Below, piece after piece: positions 1 through 7,472 of a stretch of DNA of 32,875 nucleotides. A program made the position numbers and the translations under genes. The stretch covers positions 1 through 32,875 of the forward strand of contig JAIOXV010000016.1 of the NCBI GenBank assembly GCA_021741465.1, read 5' to 3'. The notes under the pieces are model-generated. The model did not search any database. It was not told where the DNA came from and saw only the letters and a list, made by a program, of their open reading frames with translations. Source of the DNA: Paracoccaceae bacterium. Its GTDB lineage: Bacteria > Pseudomonadota > Alphaproteobacteria > Rhodobacterales > Rhodobacteraceae. How positions within the stretch are numbered: position 1 is the stretch's first letter; each line of letters opens with the position of its first letter.

Positions 1-190
1 TGCCTTTGGTCAGCAACAGCAGGGGCGTGGCCATCATTGAAATGATCATGAAACGGGCTGCAAACTCGCCCGATCCGTGGATCACCCCGCGCAGGGCGCG
101 GGTGTCTTCATCAAAGAACGGCGTGGGCATTCCCATCGCGGGCACCGCCAGAAGGGCCCAAAGCCAATAGGGAGAAAAGCGCGCAAACAT
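1..190 (-). CDS. Partial membrane protein, MsrQ / ferric-reductase-like transmembrane domain (N-terminus only)
   Basis: The 3' end runs off the left edge of the window. The visible 63 residues begin MFARFSPYWLWALLAVPAMG, a hydrophobic N-terminal segment. A short polar stretch (about residues 21-38) and a second hydrophobic segment containing GEFAARFMIISMMATPLLLL follow. The G-E-x-A-x-R-F-M...T-P-L pattern is what I associate with the first helices of YedZ/MsrQ-type and ferric-reductase-like heme-binding membrane proteins (inner membrane electron transfer). That assignment is from memory of the family. The ATG at 190-188 is preceded by a GAGG about 8-10 nt upstream, supporting this start. Without the heme-ligating histidines, which lie outside the window, the function stays provisional. 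It is separated from ald by the ald terminator. Confidence 0.6.
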   Translation of the reverse strand, partial: MFARFSPYWLWALLAVPAMGMPTPFFDEDTRALRGVIHGSGEFAARFMIISMMATPLLLLTKG

Positions 191-260
191 CAGGAACCTC
201 ATAGAAGTGCAATGGCGATACTACGCCCGCACGCGAAGGTTCCGTCGTTGTTTCAAACGC

Positions 261-291
261 AAAAAGGGCGGCCCCGTTGCCGGGACCGCCC
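261..291 (-). terminator. Intrinsic terminator of ald
   Basis: Read on the minus strand, GGGCGGTCCCG and CGGGGCCGCCC (266-291) form an 11-bp stem with one G-U pair and a GCAA tetraloop, followed directly by TTTTT (265-261). It lies about 27 nt after the alanine dehydrogenase stop codon. Confidence 0.9.
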
Positions 292-317
292 TTGCGAAGG
301 GGGGAGGTAACCCTTCG

Positions 318-1436
318 TTACATCTTCAATGCGTCCGCGGCCGAGATGGTCGGCAGGTTCAGCGCCGTTCCGACGGCTTCGTAAGTCAGCTTACCGGCAT
401 GAACGTTCAGGCCGTTCAGCAGGTGCTTGTCGTCGGCGCAGGCTTTTTTCCAGCCCTTGTTGGCCAAAGCCATCATGAAGGGCATGGTGGCGTTGCCCAA
501 GGCAAGTGTCGAGGTGCGGGCCACCGCGCCGGGCATGTTCGCAACGCAGTAATGCATGATGCCATCAACCTCGTAGATCGGGTCCTGATGGGTGGTGGCA
601 CGGCTGGTTTCGAAACAACCGCCTTGGTCAATGGCCACGTCCACAAGGGCGGCGCCGGGCTTCAGCTCTTTCAATTGCGCTTTCGAGATCAGCTGGGGGG
701 CCGCAGCGCCCGGGATCAGCACCGCGCCGATGATAAGATCGGCCTGACGCGCCAGTTCCATCGTGGTGGCGGCATCGGAATAGGCACATTTGAACTGGCC
801 ACCGAAGACATCATCCAGATACCGCAGCCGGTTGACCGAACGATCCAACACAGTGACATCCGCGCCCATGCCAGCCGCGACCTTGCCAGCATGGGTGCCA
901 ACCACCCCGCCACCAATGACCAGAACCTTGGCCGGCAGCACGCCGGGCACACCGCCCATCAGCACGCCGCGCCCGCCGTTGGCCTTTTGCAGCGTCCACG
1001 CGCCCACTTGCGGCGCAAGACGGCCCGCGACTTCGGACATCGGCGCCAAAAGCGGCAGGCCGCCACGGTCATCAGTCACGGTTTCATAGGCGATGCAGGT
1101 CGCACCAGATTTCAGCAGATCGTGGGTTTGTTCCGGATCGGGGGCAAGGTGAAGATAGGTGAACAGGATCTGGCCTTCGCGCAACATCGCGCGCTCCACC
1201 GCCTGCGGCTCTTTGACTTTCACGATCATGTCGGCGGCTGCGAAGATCTCTTTCGCGGTGCCGATGATCTTGGCCCCTGCTGCGACATAATCGGCGTCGG
1301 TAAAGCCCGCGCCAGCCCCGGCATTGGTTTCAATCATCACCGAATGACCGGCATTGACCGCCTCACGCGCGGCGTTGGGCGTCATACCAACGCGGAATTC
1401 CTGTGGTTTGATTTCCTTTGGGCAACCGATTTTCAT
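318..1436 (-). CDS. ald: Alanine dehydrogenase
   Basis: A protein of 372 residues, the usual family length, catalysing reversible NAD-dependent deamination of L-alanine to pyruvate and ammonia. The N-terminus MKIGCPKEIKPQEFRVGMTP is typical, including R15. K75 (in VKVKEP) and H96 (in YLHLAP) fall at the positions of the known substrate-binding and catalytic residues. A Rossmann GGGVVGTHAG motif follows in mid-protein. The ATG at 1436 is chosen because GGGAGAG lies 6 nt upstream and homology starts there; the frame stays open further upstream but without family similarity. It is divergent from an Lrp/AsnC regulator, a common arrangement in which the regulator activates ald in response to alanine. 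It ends in a strong terminator, so it is monocistronic. Confidence 0.97.
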   Translation of the reverse strand: MKIGCPKEIKPQEFRVGMTPNAAREAVNAGHSVMIETNAGAGAGFTDADYVAAGAKIIGTAKEIFAAADMIVKVKEPQAVERAMLREGQILFTYLHLAPDPEQTHDLLKSGATCIAYETVTDDRGGLPLLAPMSEVAGRLAPQVGAWTLQKANGGRGVLMGGVPGVLPAKVLVIGGGVVGTHAGKVAAGMGADVTVLDRSVNRLRYLDDVFGGQFKCAYSDAATTMELARQADLIIGAVLIPGAAAPQLISKAQLKELKPGAALVDVAIDQGGCFETSRATTHQDPIYEVDGIMHYCVANMPGAVARTSTLALGNATMPFMMALANKGWKKACADDKHLLNGLNVHAGKLTYEAVGTALNLPTISAADALKM

Positions 1437-1477
1437 GTTTCTCTCCCTGATGGACTTGCCGTCCTTGTGGGCAAAGC

Positions 1478-1514
1478 TTGCGCGCCTTTGCGCGCAAATG
1501 TTTTGAAACTTTGC
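1478..1514. promoter_or_regulatory. Inverted repeats between ald and its divergent Lrp-type regulator (candidate operator)
   Basis: Arms TTGCGCGC (1478-1485) and GCGCGCAA (1490-1497) form a perfect 8-bp inverted repeat around CTTT. Partly overlapping it, GCAAA (1494-1498) and TTTGC (1510-1514) form a second, looser dyad. Both lie in the 142-bp ald/regulator intergenic region. Lrp-family proteins bind several degenerate dyads in such regions. Binding here is inferred from position only. Confidence 0.45.
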
Positions 1515-1578
1515 TGGCAACAACCCGCAGACGTGGTAGATTCTGTGCCAATTCGAACTCCACGCGAAAGATTCCACC

Positions 1579-2043
1579 ATGAGCCTGGTACTTGACGCAA
1601 CTGACCGTCGTATTCTTACCGTCCTGCAAAAGGATGGGCGCATCACCAATGCCGAACTGTCCGAACGGGTCAATCTGTCTCCTTCGGCCTGCCACCGCCG
1701 GGTTCAGCAATTGGAAGAGGCCGGTTACATCGACAGCTACGTCGCGTTGCTGAACACCCGCATGATGGGCAAGCCGACGACGGTCTATGTCGAGATCACG
1801 CTGCAAAGTCAGGCAGAAGAACTGTTGGACGCCTTTGAACGCGAAGTCGCGCGTGTGCCTGACATTCTGGAATGCCATCTTATGGCAGGCACCGCGGATT
1901 ATCTGATAAAGATCATGGCCGAAGATACCGAGGATTTCGCCCGCATTCATCGCCAGCATCTTTCCCGCTTGCCCGGCGTGCGGCAGATGCAATCATCCTT
2001 TGCGCTAAGAACTGTGGTGCAGACAACGGCTTTGGCGGTTTAG
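1579..2043 (+). CDS. Lrp/AsnC family transcriptional regulator (AldR-like)
   Basis: A protein of 154 residues, the normal size for this family. Residues 5-60 form the N-terminal AsnC-type winged HTH (LDATDRRILTVLQKDGRITN, then LSERVNLSPSACHRRVQQLE). The C-terminal part is an alpha-beta RAM effector-binding domain, with VPDILECHLMAGTADYLIKI in the expected place. The ATG at 1579 gives the canonical N-terminus although no strong ribosome-binding site is visible. It diverges from alanine dehydrogenase, so control of ald in response to alanine is the likeliest job. That inference comes from context and from AldR-type systems in other Proteobacteria. It is probably autoregulated through the shared intergenic region. 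Confidence 0.93.
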   Translation: MSLVLDATDRRILTVLQKDGRITNAELSERVNLSPSACHRRVQQLEEAGYIDSYVALLNTRMMGKPTTVYVEITLQSQAEELLDAFEREVARVPDILECHLMAGTADYLIKIMAEDTEDFARIHRQHLSRLPGVRQMQSSFALRTVVQTTALAV

Positions 2044-2116
2044 GCGCGGGCCATATAGGCAAAGCCAGCTATCCTGCCGCCCCACGCTTCACCTTATCAA
2101 CCGGCTGAAACCAAAG

Positions 2117-2147
2117 GAAAAACCCCCGAACCTTGCGGCCGGGGGTT
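2117..2147 (-). terminator. Intrinsic terminator of rpsU
   Basis: AACCCCCG (2121-2128) pairs with CGGGGGTT (2140-2147). On the minus strand the stem is followed by TTTTT. It lies about 40 nt after the rpsU stop and may also block read-through from the convergent Lrp-type gene. Confidence 0.85.
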
Positions 2148-2188
2148 GATCTGACATTGGATCTTGCGATCCCAGCATTGCGGACGTC

Positions 2189-2395
2189 TTAAAGACCGCC
2201 TTCGCGTTGAGCCTTTTTCCGCGCGAGTTTGCGCGAACGGCGAACTGCTTCGGCTTGCTCGCGCGCTTTTTTGACGGAGGGTTTCTCGAAATGTTGCTTG
2301 AGCTTCATTTCCCGAAACACGCCTTCGCGCTGGAGCTTTTTCTTGAGGGCCCGAAGGGCTTGCTCGACGTTATTGTCGCGGACGCTGACCTGCAT
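2189..2395 (-). CDS. rpsU: 30S ribosomal protein S21
   Basis: A small basic protein of 68 residues starting [20 protein letters not shown] and ending in a Lys/Arg-rich helix ([12 protein letters not shown]). This is the standard alphaproteobacterial bS21 layout. S21 binds the platform of the 30S subunit near the 3' end of 16S rRNA and helps initiation. A GGAAGGTGG element lies somewhat far upstream of the ATG. A good sigma-70-like promoter and a strong terminator make this a monocistronic unit. It diverges from the COQ9-family gene. Confidence 0.96.
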   Translation of the reverse strand: MQVSVRDNNVEQALRALKKKLQREGVFREMKLKQHFEKPSVKKAREQAEAVRRSRKLARKKAQREGGL

Positions 2396-2425
2396 GTGGT
2401 TGTCACCACCTTCCTAAGTTAGAGT

Positions 2426-2440
2426 TGCACGAAATGTGCA
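2426..2440. promoter_or_regulatory. Small perfect dyad in the rpsU leader
   Basis: TGCAC-GAAAT-GTGCA, a 5-bp inverted repeat, falls at or just after the expected rpsU transcription start. It could form a short 5'-UTR hairpin or be an operator. No function can be assigned from sequence. Confidence 0.3.
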
Positions 2441-2449
2441 GGCTTGGCG

Positions 2450-2478
2450 CGCATAGCAAAAGCCACCGCACTTGTCTA
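2450..2478 (-). promoter_or_regulatory. Probable sigma-70-type promoter of rpsU
   Basis: On the minus strand, TAGACA (2478-2473) matches five of six -35 positions. A 17-bp spacer is followed by TATGCG (2455-2450), preceded by TGC, which gives an extended -10. Spacing is ideal and the element points at rpsU, leaving a leader of about 50 nt. Called by eye. Confidence 0.5.
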
Positions 2479-2502
2479 CATTGCCCATCACAGGAGGGCT
2501 GG

Positions 2503-3189
2503 ATGGATCACGAAAACAGCGTTGAGCGCTTAAAGGCGCAGGTATTGCAGGCCGCTTTGCCACATGTGGCCTTTGACGGCTGGTCTGAAGCCACCTTGCA
2601 AGCCGCCATGTCCGATTCGGGTGCAGCGCCCGTGCTTGCGCGCGCCTTGTTCCCGCGCGGTGGGATCGATCTGGCTGCGGCCTATCATCGCTCGGGCGAT
2701 GCGGCGATGGCAACCGCACTTGCGCTTCGCGATCTGGGCGCGCTGCGGTTTCGCGACCGGGTCGCATTGGCCATTCGGCTACGGCTTGAACTGGCCGATA
2801 AAGAAGCCGTCCAGCGCGGCTCATCGCTATTTGCCTTGCCCGCGCATGCCGCAGAAGGTGCCACACTCATCTGGGGCACGGCCGATGCAATCTGGACGGC
2901 ACTTGGGGATACCAGCTGCGATCTGAACTGGTATTCAAAGCGCGCCAGCCTGTCCGCTGTCTATGGCGCGAGCGTGCTTTATTGGCTTGGTGACCAAAGC
3001 GACGGCCATTCGGCGACGTGGGAATTTGTTGATCGGCGTATTGAAAACGTCATGCAGTTTGAAAAGCTGAAGGCGGGTTTGCAGAAAAACCCGGCAGTTC
3101 AGGCTTTGATGAAGGGGCCGATGAAGATTCTGGAAAGGATTTCGGCCCCAAAAGACACAAACGACTTGCCCGGCAAGATGAAAGGCTGA
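2503..3189 (+). CDS. COQ9 family protein (ubiquinone biosynthesis accessory)
   Basis: A protein of 228 residues. The start at 2503 is fixed by AGGAGGG 5 nt upstream; an upstream in-frame ATG at 2425 lacks this support. The early region LPHVAFDGWSEATLQAAMSD and the later TSCDLNWYSKRASLSAVYGA are the hallmarks I associate with the alphaproteobacterial COQ9 family. These proteins have a TetR-like fold that binds lipids and assists CoQ hydroxylation. Near the end, RRIENVMQFEKLKA fits the terminal amphipathic helix thought to contact membranes. It is followed 7 nt later by a quinone-oxidoreductase-like gene, and the two are probably co-transcribed. The role is inferred from the mitochondrial homologue. 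Confidence 0.88.
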   Translation: MDHENSVERLKAQVLQAALPHVAFDGWSEATLQAAMSDSGAAPVLARALFPRGGIDLAAAYHRSGDAAMATALALRDLGALRFRDRVALAIRLRLELADKEAVQRGSSLFALPAHAAEGATLIWGTADAIWTALGDTSCDLNWYSKRASLSAVYGASVLYWLGDQSDGHSATWEFVDRRIENVMQFEKLKAGLQKNPAVQALMKGPMKILERISAPKDTNDLPGKMKG

Positions 3190-3196
3190 ACCACAC

Positions 3197-4192
3197 ATGA
3201 CGATGTCCGATTCAATGCTGGCCATGGCCATCCACCAACCGGGGGGGCCTGATGTGTTGCAGCCGGTCTCGGTGCCGGTGCCGGTGCCTGGCCATGGGCA
3301 GATCATCATCCGTCTGGCCTATGCCGGTGTGAACAGGCCGGATGCCTTGCAGCGCGCCGGCAGCTATGCCCCACCGCCCAATGCCTCGCCCTTGCCGGGG
3401 CTGGAAGGGTCGGGAACAGTTGTAGAGGTGGGCCCCGGCGTGACGCGTTGGAAAATCGGCGACAAGGTTTGCGCGCTTTTGCCGGGCGGCGGCTATGCCG
3501 AATATGCGCTGTGCCATGAACAGCACGCCCTGCCCATTCCGGCAGGCATGTCGATGCGCGATGCGGCGGGCCTTCCTGAAACCTGCTTCACGGTCTGGTC
3601 AAATGTGGTCATGCGCGGCGGGCTGAAGGCGGGCGAACGTTTTCTGGTTCACGGCGGATCTTCCGGGATCGGGACAACGGCGATCCAGATTGCCAGCGCG
3701 CTTGGCGCACGGGTCTTCGCAACGGCGGGCACCGAAAAGAAATGCAAAGCCTGCGAAGACCTTGGCGCAGAGCGGTGCTTCAACTACCGCGATGAGGACT
3801 TTCTTGCCGAAGCAAAGGCGATCGGCGGCTTTGATCTGATCCTCGACATGGTCGGCGGCACCTACCTGAACAAGAATATCAAAGCGCTGGCCGATGATGG
3901 CCGCTTGGTGCAGATCGCCTTCTTGCAAGGTCCAAAGGTCGAGGTCAACTTTGCCGAGGTGATGATGCGGCGCCTGACCATCACGGGTTCAACCCTGCGG
4001 CCACAATCCGATCAGGCCAAGGCAAGGATCGCGACACAGGTCGAAGCCAATGTCTGGCCGCTTATTGCACGCGGGGCATTCAAGGTTGTCGTGGACAGCG
4101 AATACCCCCTGGACCAAGCCCCGGCGGCGCATTGGCGGCTGGAAAGCTCTGCCCATATCGGCAAGATCCTTCTGAAGGTGGAAGGCGTCTGA
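3197..4192 (+). CDS. Zinc-independent NAD(P)H quinone oxidoreductase, zeta-crystallin/PIG3 type
   Basis: A protein of 331 residues in the medium-chain dehydrogenase/reductase superfamily. The N-terminal GroES-like half contains YAGVNRPDALQRAG and LPGLEGSGTVVEVG. The Rossmann half has the NADPH loop VHGGSSGIGTTAIQ at about residues 151-164. The Cys/His zinc ligands of alcohol dehydrogenases are absent, fitting the PIG3/QOR subfamily, which reduces quinones or enones with NADPH. The ATG at 3197 is used; a second in-frame ATG at 3203 is equally possible. It follows the COQ9-family gene by 7 nt, suggesting one operon with a shared quinone theme, though the substrate cannot be read from sequence. 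Confidence 0.92.
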   Translation: MTMSDSMLAMAIHQPGGPDVLQPVSVPVPVPGHGQIIIRLAYAGVNRPDALQRAGSYAPPPNASPLPGLEGSGTVVEVGPGVTRWKIGDKVCALLPGGGYAEYALCHEQHALPIPAGMSMRDAAGLPETCFTVWSNVVMRGGLKAGERFLVHGGSSGIGTTAIQIASALGARVFATAGTEKKCKACEDLGAERCFNYRDEDFLAEAKAIGGFDLILDMVGGTYLNKNIKALADDGRLVQIAFLQGPKVEVNFAEVMMRRLTITGSTLRPQSDQAKARIATQVEANVWPLIARGAFKVVVDSEYPLDQAPAAHWRLESSAHIGKILLKVEGV

Positions 4193-4198
4193 TGGCGC

Positions 4199-4219
4199 GC
4201 GCGGGCTGATCGCCCGCGC
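4199..4219 (+). terminator. GC-rich hairpin after the quinone oxidoreductase gene
   Basis: GCGCGGGC (4199-4206) and GCCCGCGC (4212-4219) form a perfect 8-bp stem 6 nt after the stop codon. No U-tract follows on either strand, so it may be a weak or factor-assisted terminator between two convergent genes. Confidence 0.4.
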
Positions 4220-4244
4220 ACCACCAGACCTTGGGCCGGCGTGG

Positions 4245-5063
4245 TCAGTGGCCCAGTTTGGCGTGAACCTCATCGAGATCAATTTCGCCAATCGGCATCT
4301 TGTTGCCCGGATTTTCGAAATCGTATTTGAACAGCTGGAAATCTCGTTTGTAGATTTCCCACACCAGATGGCGCGACAGATCGTCGAAATAGGCTTCGAC
4401 CGGATGGGCGCGTTTGGGCCCATGCCCTTCGCTTTCGTTGAACTTCGGGATCTTCTTCAGATCAACCTTATGCCGGGTCTTTACGCCTTGCAGAACCGCG
4501 CCCATGCCTTCATCGAATTTCTCGGTGAAGAAGATCTGGTCGTAGCGCCCGCCATTCACGATATAGGTGGAGATATGGCCCGACATTGCTGACCAGTGGA
4601 TGTCCGGCTCCATCGGCTTGCGCCAACGAATCGTGTCGCGGGCGAACAGCAAAAAGCGCCGAAAGCTGGCGATCTGGTCGAATTCAGCCTTGCCATCATC
4701 GCCGCCAACGTCGATGCCATATTTCTGAATGAGAAGCGGAACAAGGTTACCACGATAGCGCTTTCCATTGCGCTGGATGCCGCAGATCTTGTCGAAAAAA
4801 GACGACAGAATGCGCGTGTAGGGGTTTCGCACGCAGGTGAAGGCAGGCACCTTGTGGCCCTTTACCGCCTTTTCGATTTTCGGCTGGCTGGCCTCGATCG
4901 CCCATTTGTGCAGGCCACCGGTGGCGTCATGGATGTCCCCATCGTAAAACGCGCCATGATCCGAGAAATACATGATCTGGCCGATGGTCGAGCACGCGCA
5001 TTTCGGCACCACTCGGTAGACCATACTTTGACTTTCCGTCATCCACGTTCCGGGAAAACCCAC
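4245..5063 (-). CDS. Sulfotransferase family protein (carbohydrate 2-O-sulfotransferase-like)
   Basis: A protein of 272 residues. The PAPS 5'-phosphosulfate loop is visible as VPKCACSTIGQIM (about residues 19-31). The 3'-phosphate site is CVRNPYTRILSSFFDK, with R79 and S87 in the conserved R-x7-S spacing. These are signatures of the Golgi-type carbohydrate sulfotransferase superfamily (Sulfotransfer_2), which moves sulfate from PAPS to sugar hydroxyls. The start is taken as GTG at 5063 because GGAGG lies exactly 8 nt upstream; an internal ATG at 5042 has no such site. No signal peptide is seen, so it is probably cytosolic. It diverges from a GT14-type glycosyltransferase, suggesting joint work on one surface glycan. 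The acceptor is unknown. Confidence 0.85.
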   Translation of the reverse strand: MGFPGTWMTESQSMVYRVVPKCACSTIGQIMYFSDHGAFYDGDIHDATGGLHKWAIEASQPKIEKAVKGHKVPAFTCVRNPYTRILSSFFDKICGIQRNGKRYRGNLVPLLIQKYGIDVGGDDGKAEFDQIASFRRFLLFARDTIRWRKPMEPDIHWSAMSGHISTYIVNGGRYDQIFFTEKFDEGMGAVLQGVKTRHKVDLKKIPKFNESEGHGPKRAHPVEAYFDDLSRHLVWEIYKRDFQLFKYDFENPGNKMPIGEIDLDEVHAKLGH

Positions 5064-5202
5064 GATTCGAACCTCCTATTACCGTCCGGAACGCCCGGAC
5101 AGCCACAACACAGCACAAAAAAGCAAACAAACTCTGTTTTTTCAACGGGCATTGGATTTATTTAGGAAACAATGACACCTTCGTGCGCTAAATGCTTCTG
5201 AA

Positions 5203-6780
5203 ATGGCCAGAATCGCTTACATCTTGCTTTGCCACAAAGATCCCGAAGGGATTGTCGCCCAGGCTCGCCGCCTGACGGCGGCTGGGGATTTTGTATCGAT
5301 CCATTTTGATGGCAGGGCCAAGCAGGCCGATTTTGATGCGATCCGCGAAAGTCTGGGCACGAACCCCGCGGTCTGCTTTACCCCGCGGCGGGCGAAATGC
5401 GGCTGGGGCGAGTGGAGTTTGGTCGAAGCCACCCTGCTTGCCGTTGAGGCCGCGGTCGAAGCCTTCCCCCGCGCCACGCATTTCTACATGCTGTCAGGCG
5501 ATTGCATGCCGATCAAGACGGCCGAGTTCGCACATGATTTTCTGGATCGTGAAGAGGCGGACTACATTGAAAGCTTTGACTATTTCAACTCTGACTGGAT
5601 CAAGACCGGCATCAAGGACGAACGGCTGATCTACCGGCATTGGTTCAACGAACGCATTCACAAGAAACTGTTTTACGCTTCGATGAATTTGCAAAGAAGG
5701 CTTGGCCTGCAACGCAAGGTTCCCTCTGACATTCAGATGCAGATCGGTAGCCAATGGTGGTGCCTGCGCCGTCGCACGGTTGAATGGATCCTTGATTTCG
5801 TGAAACGCCGCCGCGATGTGATGCGGTTTTTCCGCACGACGTGGATCCCGGATGAGACGTTCTTCCAGACCTTGGTTCGGCATCTTGTGCCTGAACATGA
5901 AATCCGCACGCGGACGCTGACGTTTCTGATGTTCACCGACTATGGCATGCCGGTGACCTTCTACAACGATCACTATGATCTGCTGCTGAGCCAAGACTAT
6001 CTCTTTGCCCGCAAGATCAGCCCGGATGCGAAAGACCTGAAAGAACGTCTGGGCAAGCTTTACGTTGCCAAAAACGTCCGCTTTTCAATTTCGAACGAAG
6101 GTCGGTCGCTGTTCAAGTTCCTTTCAGGGCGTGGCCGTATCGGGCGGCGCTTTGCCCCAAGGTTCTGGGAAAGCGAAGGCTCTTTGGGCCGCGAGCGCAC
6201 CTTGATGATGGTGACGTGCAAAAAGTGGCATGTCGCCAAACGGATGGTCGAGCGGGTTCGCGCAGTTACCAACCTGCCAGCGCTGGATTACCTGTTCAAC
6301 GAAGGCACCACCCCCTTGCCGGATTTGGGCGGCATTCAGTCGACACTTGAAAAGCGCACCCGACACCGTCGAGCGCTGGTGCGGATGCTTTTCGACTATT
6401 GGCAGACAGACAAGCTGGTGTTCTGCATCGATCCGGCGAACGTCGATCTGATGCAGGACTTCTACAACGACAAGGCGAAGGTCCGGTTGCTGGAAATCGA
6501 ATGCGATTTCACCGACGACTACCTGATCGGCCATGCCACCCGCGTGGGGCTTGCAGGCGAACAGACCCCGCAGGAAACCATCGACCGGCTTTTGCCGACC
6601 ATTCGCTATGATGTGCGCTTTGAAAGCGATAAGATCCGCGATGCGGGCTTTGCCAATTTCTATCGGATGCGGGAAAGCGGTACGGTTGACGAAAACACCG
6701 TGGCCTTGGCCGACTTCCTGGATATCCCGGTTGAAAAGGCGCGCGAAATTGCCGCCACTGAATACCTATATGTGGACTGA
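5203..6780 (+). CDS. Core-2/I-branching-type glycosyltransferase (GT14-like) with long C-terminal extension (DUF5928-like)
   Basis: A protein of 525 residues. The first ~270 residues match the Core-2/I-branching / xylosyltransferase fold: start MARIAYILLCHKDPEGIVAQ, then VSIHFDGRA, CGWGEWSLVEATLLAVEAA, FYMLSGDCMPIK, GSQWWCLRRRTVEW and WIPDETFFQTLV in the expected order. These enzymes transfer GlcNAc or xylose from UDP-sugars. The remaining ~230 residues (from about LGRERTLMMVTCKKWHVAKR) form a separate region. From memory it resembles a domain of unknown function (DUF5928) often attached to these enzymes in Rhodobacterales. No membrane segment or signal is evident. The divergent sulfotransferase suggests a sulfated glycan. 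A HIT-protein gene begins 4 nt after the stop. Confidence 0.85.
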   Translation: MARIAYILLCHKDPEGIVAQARRLTAAGDFVSIHFDGRAKQADFDAIRESLGTNPAVCFTPRRAKCGWGEWSLVEATLLAVEAAVEAFPRATHFYMLSGDCMPIKTAEFAHDFLDREEADYIESFDYFNSDWIKTGIKDERLIYRHWFNERIHKKLFYASMNLQRRLGLQRKVPSDIQMQIGSQWWCLRRRTVEWILDFVKRRRDVMRFFRTTWIPDETFFQTLVRHLVPEHEIRTRTLTFLMFTDYGMPVTFYNDHYDLLLSQDYLFARKISPDAKDLKERLGKLYVAKNVRFSISNEGRSLFKFLSGRGRIGRRFAPRFWESEGSLGRERTLMMVTCKKWHVAKRMVERVRAVTNLPALDYLFNEGTTPLPDLGGIQSTLEKRTRHRRALVRMLFDYWQTDKLVFCIDPANVDLMQDFYNDKAKVRLLEIECDFTDDYLIGHATRVGLAGEQTPQETIDRLLPTIRYDVRFESDKIRDAGFANFYRMRESGTVDENTVALADFLDIPVEKAREIAATEYLYVD

Positions 6781-6784
6781 AATC

Positions 6785-7153
6785 ATGACCTATTCTTACG
6801 ACCCGCAGAATATCTTTGCCCGCATCCTGCGCGGAGAGATCCCCAACAAGACGGTTCTGGAAACCGTCCATACGTTGGCCTTTCATGACATCAACCCTGC
6901 GGCCCCAGTCCATGTGCTGGTCATTCCCAAGGGGCCTTATGTGACGTTTGACCATTTTGCGGCCGAAGCTTCGGAGGAGGAAATCGTCGATTTTCATCGC
7001 GCATGTGCGCAGATTTTCCAGATGGTCGGCGTGGCTCCAGGTGGCGGGTTTCGGGCAATCACCAACTCGGGTGCGGATGGGATGCAAGAGGTGCCACATT
7101 ACCACCTGCACATCCTTGGCGGCAGGGTAATGGGCCCGCTGGTCGTGCGCTGA
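6785..7153 (+). CDS. HIT family protein (HINT-like nucleotide-binding hydrolase)
   Basis: A protein of 122 residues. The histidine triad is intact as VPHYHLHILGGR (H105, H107, H109), and the N-terminal NIFARILRGEIPNKTVLE is the typical HINT/PKCI opening. HINT enzymes hydrolyse adenosine phosphoramidates and aminoacyl-adenylates. The ATG at 6785 lies 4 nt after the glycosyltransferase stop. There is no strong ribosome-binding site, so translation is probably coupled. Longer in-frame extension upstream would overlap the glycosyltransferase and is not needed for the fold. A link to the glycan genes beyond shared transcription is not supported. Confidence 0.93.
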   Translation: MTYSYDPQNIFARILRGEIPNKTVLETVHTLAFHDINPAAPVHVLVIPKGPYVTFDHFAAEASEEEIVDFHRACAQIFQMVGVAPGGGFRAITNSGADGMQEVPHYHLHILGGRVMGPLVVR

Positions 7154-7241
7154 AGACGCGGCCTTTGGGCCAGCTGACACGGCATTGTCACATGGACATG
7201 GCCAAAGAAAAGCGGCACAACGCGGAAAGAAGGAGACCGCG

Positions 7242-7472
7242 ATGTTCCCAGCCCGATTTGCCCCCGTTCTGTTTGGTCTGATCTTGTCGGGCCTGATGTC
7301 CTATATGGTTTCGGGCATTGCCAGCCTGCGTGCCATGGGGTTCATCGACGGTTTTTTTGGCCAGTGGATGACCTCTTGGGCCTTTTCCTGGGCGATCGCG
7401 TTTCCGGTGGTGCTGTTCGTCGCCCCGATCACGCGCCGGATTGTGACCGGCCTGACGCGTCCCAATCTTTGA
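7242..7472 (+). CDS. DUF2798 family small membrane protein
   Basis: A protein of 76 residues with two predicted membrane helices: about residues 8-28 (FGLILSGLMSYMVSGIASLR) and 45-64 (WAFSWAIAFPVVLFVAPITR). A short loop containing GFIDGFFGQWM joins them. Pattern and length match DUF2798 as remembered. The function is unknown. The ATG at 7242 has AAGGAG 6 nt upstream, which decides the start over earlier in-frame codons. The last 44 bases overlap, tail to tail, the end of the yjbR-like gene on the other strand, so the two transcripts are complementary there. Confidence 0.82.
   Translation: MFPARFAPVLFGLILSGLMSYMVSGIASLRAMGFIDGFFGQWMTSWAFSWAIAFPVVLFVAPITRRIVTGLTRPNL

Noticed and set aside
207-1595. 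Long open frame on the plus strand opposite ald (462 codons)
   Set aside because: Entirely antisense to alanine dehydrogenase with conserved catalytic residues; product is His/Arg/Gly-rich and unlike any family. GC-rich codon use leaves the opposite frame open.
3272-3289. Three tandem GTGCCG/T hexamers in the quinone oxidoreductase gene
   Set aside because: Encodes a short VPVPVP stretch in frame; too short to call a phase-variable repeat.
4232-4255. TGGGCC ... GGCCCA dyad over the sulfotransferase stop codon
   Set aside because: Only 6-bp arms with a 12-nt loop and no U-run; not enough for a second terminator call.
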